From Flavobacteriaceae bacterium (lineage in GTDB: Bacteria > Bacteroidota > Bacteroidia > Flavobacteriales > Flavobacteriaceae), in the NCBI GenBank assembly GCA_023145595.1, contig JAGLDM010000110.1:1-6667 (forward strand): a stretch of 6,667 nt of DNA, in the 5' to 3' direction. The translations under genes were made by a program, and so were the position numbers. This document shows positions 6,452 to 6,667 of this stretch, one piece after another. The notes under the pieces are model-generated. The model did no database searches. It saw only the letters and a list, made by a program, of their open reading frames with translations, and was not told the DNA's origin. Numbering within the stretch: the stretch's first letter is position 1; the number at the start of each line of letters is the position of its first letter.

Positions 6452-6459
6452 CAAATATA
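6452..6459 (-). promoter_or_regulatory. -7 promoter element TATATTTG for the small membrane-protein gene
   Basis: TATATTTG on the minus strand is an exact match to the Bacteroidota -7 consensus TAnnTTTG. It lies 20 bases before the preferred ATG, giving a short leader. No clear TTTG stands 19 bases upstream. It supports the downstream start of the 172-aa protein. Confidence 0.55.
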
Positions 6460-6548
6460 CATGTTTCAAACAAATTTTAAGCGAAAAACCTAACCATGTG
6501 ACAATGTATTTGTTCGTTATTTTTCGAGTTTTATTAAATTTGCTAATT

Positions 6549-6565
6549 AAATGATAAAATCATTT
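6549..6565. repeat. 7-bp perfect inverted repeat beside the tandem repeats
   Basis: AAATGAT (6549-6555), a 3-base AAA loop and ATCATTT (6559-6565) form a perfect dyad. It abuts the first 32-bp repeat unit and overlaps its TTG element by one base. It could be a regulator site or a short hairpin. The sequence is AT-rich, so chance is possible. Confidence 0.35.
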
Positions 6566-6658
6566 TGTTAATAAATGTATGTAAACTATATTTACCTTGT
6601 TAATAAATGTATGTAAACTATATTTACCTTGTAAATAATTCAATGTAAACTATATTTA
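6565..6658 (+). promoter_or_regulatory. Three tandem promoter-like sequences, one per repeat unit, facing right
   Basis: Each 32-bp unit starts with TTG and, exactly 19 bases later, has TATATTTA (6587-6594, 6619-6626, 6651-6658). This is the spacing of the Bacteroidota primary-sigma promoter (TTG/TTTG, about 19 bases, TAnnTTTG), with one mismatch at the last base of the -7 element. In the first copy the -33 element is extended to TTTTG. The 15-bp dyad of the repeat covers the -7 element, so a bound regulator would block the promoter. The gene served would lie to the right of the window. Confidence 0.5.
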
Positions 6659-6667
6659 CCTTGTAAA
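6565..6667. repeat. 32-bp direct tandem repeat, three full copies, running off the window
   Basis: Units lie at 6565-6596, 6597-6628 and 6629-6660, followed by the first 7 bases of a fourth unit or a flank. Copies 1 and 2 are identical. Copy 3 differs at four positions, all confined to the 13 bases after its leading TTG, while the following 16 bases (GTAAACTATATTTACC) are unchanged. Each unit contains the dyad GTAAA-CTATA-TTTAC. Stops occur in the repeat in all frames on both strands, and 32 is not a multiple of three, so it is not coding. The true copy number is unknown because the window ends here. Confidence 0.9.

Noticed and set aside
6565..6667. Tandem repeats as a CRISPR array
   Set aside because: The units abut directly with no unique spacers, and most of the unit is a promoter-like sequence.

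Overview
The window is AT-rich DNA typical of a marine or soil Flavobacteriia-type member of the Bacteroidota. The evidence is the protein families (a TonB-dependent receptor whose signal peptide ends in ...SAQ, a CobU with GGERSGKS, a Bacteroidota-type BtuF lipoprotein and CWC/DUF5522 cysteine-rich domains), the lack of Shine-Dalgarno sequences, and TAnnTTTG-type promoter elements. Every gene I can support lies on the minus strand.

Layout, read in the minus direction (right to left). (1) 6480-6667 is intergenic. At its right edge are three 32-bp tandem repeats, each containing what looks like a complete plus-strand Bacteroidota promoter, probably for a gene beyond the window. (2) 5913-6431 is a small conserved membrane-anchored protein of unknown function with its own promoter. 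(3) 5400-5912 has no gene. It holds AT-rich inverted repeats, a probable promoter and a clear cobalamin (B12) riboswitch at about 5531-5668. (4) 3504-5399 is a TonB-dependent corrinoid receptor (BtuB-like) under that riboswitch. It has a TTG start and is followed by a hairpin/T-tract terminator. (5) 3396 down to the window edge is a tightly overlapped five-gene operon: a cysteine-rich CWC+DUF5522 protein, cobU, two tandem PP-loop ATPases of the Dph6 (diphthine-ammonia ligase-like) superfamily, and btuF (cut by the window edge).

Together these form a vitamin B12/corrinoid salvage locus. The riboswitch senses cobalamin, the receptor imports corrinoids across the outer membrane, the BtuF lipoprotein presents them to an inner-membrane ABC transporter, and CobU activates cobinamide for nucleotide-loop assembly. 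The two Dph6-like enzymes have no accepted role in this pathway. Bacteria do not make diphthamide, so these are the main functional unknowns.

The most striking structural observation is at 1082-1162. The second Dph6-like gene overlaps the start of what reads as the first ~27 codons of cobT (nicotinate-nucleotide:dimethylbenzimidazole phosphoribosyltransferase). That stump then runs in frame straight into the btuF start codon. It looks like a deletion scar that removed the rest of cobT, and perhaps neighbours such as cobS, leaving an in-frame CobT-BtuF reading frame of 387 or more codons.
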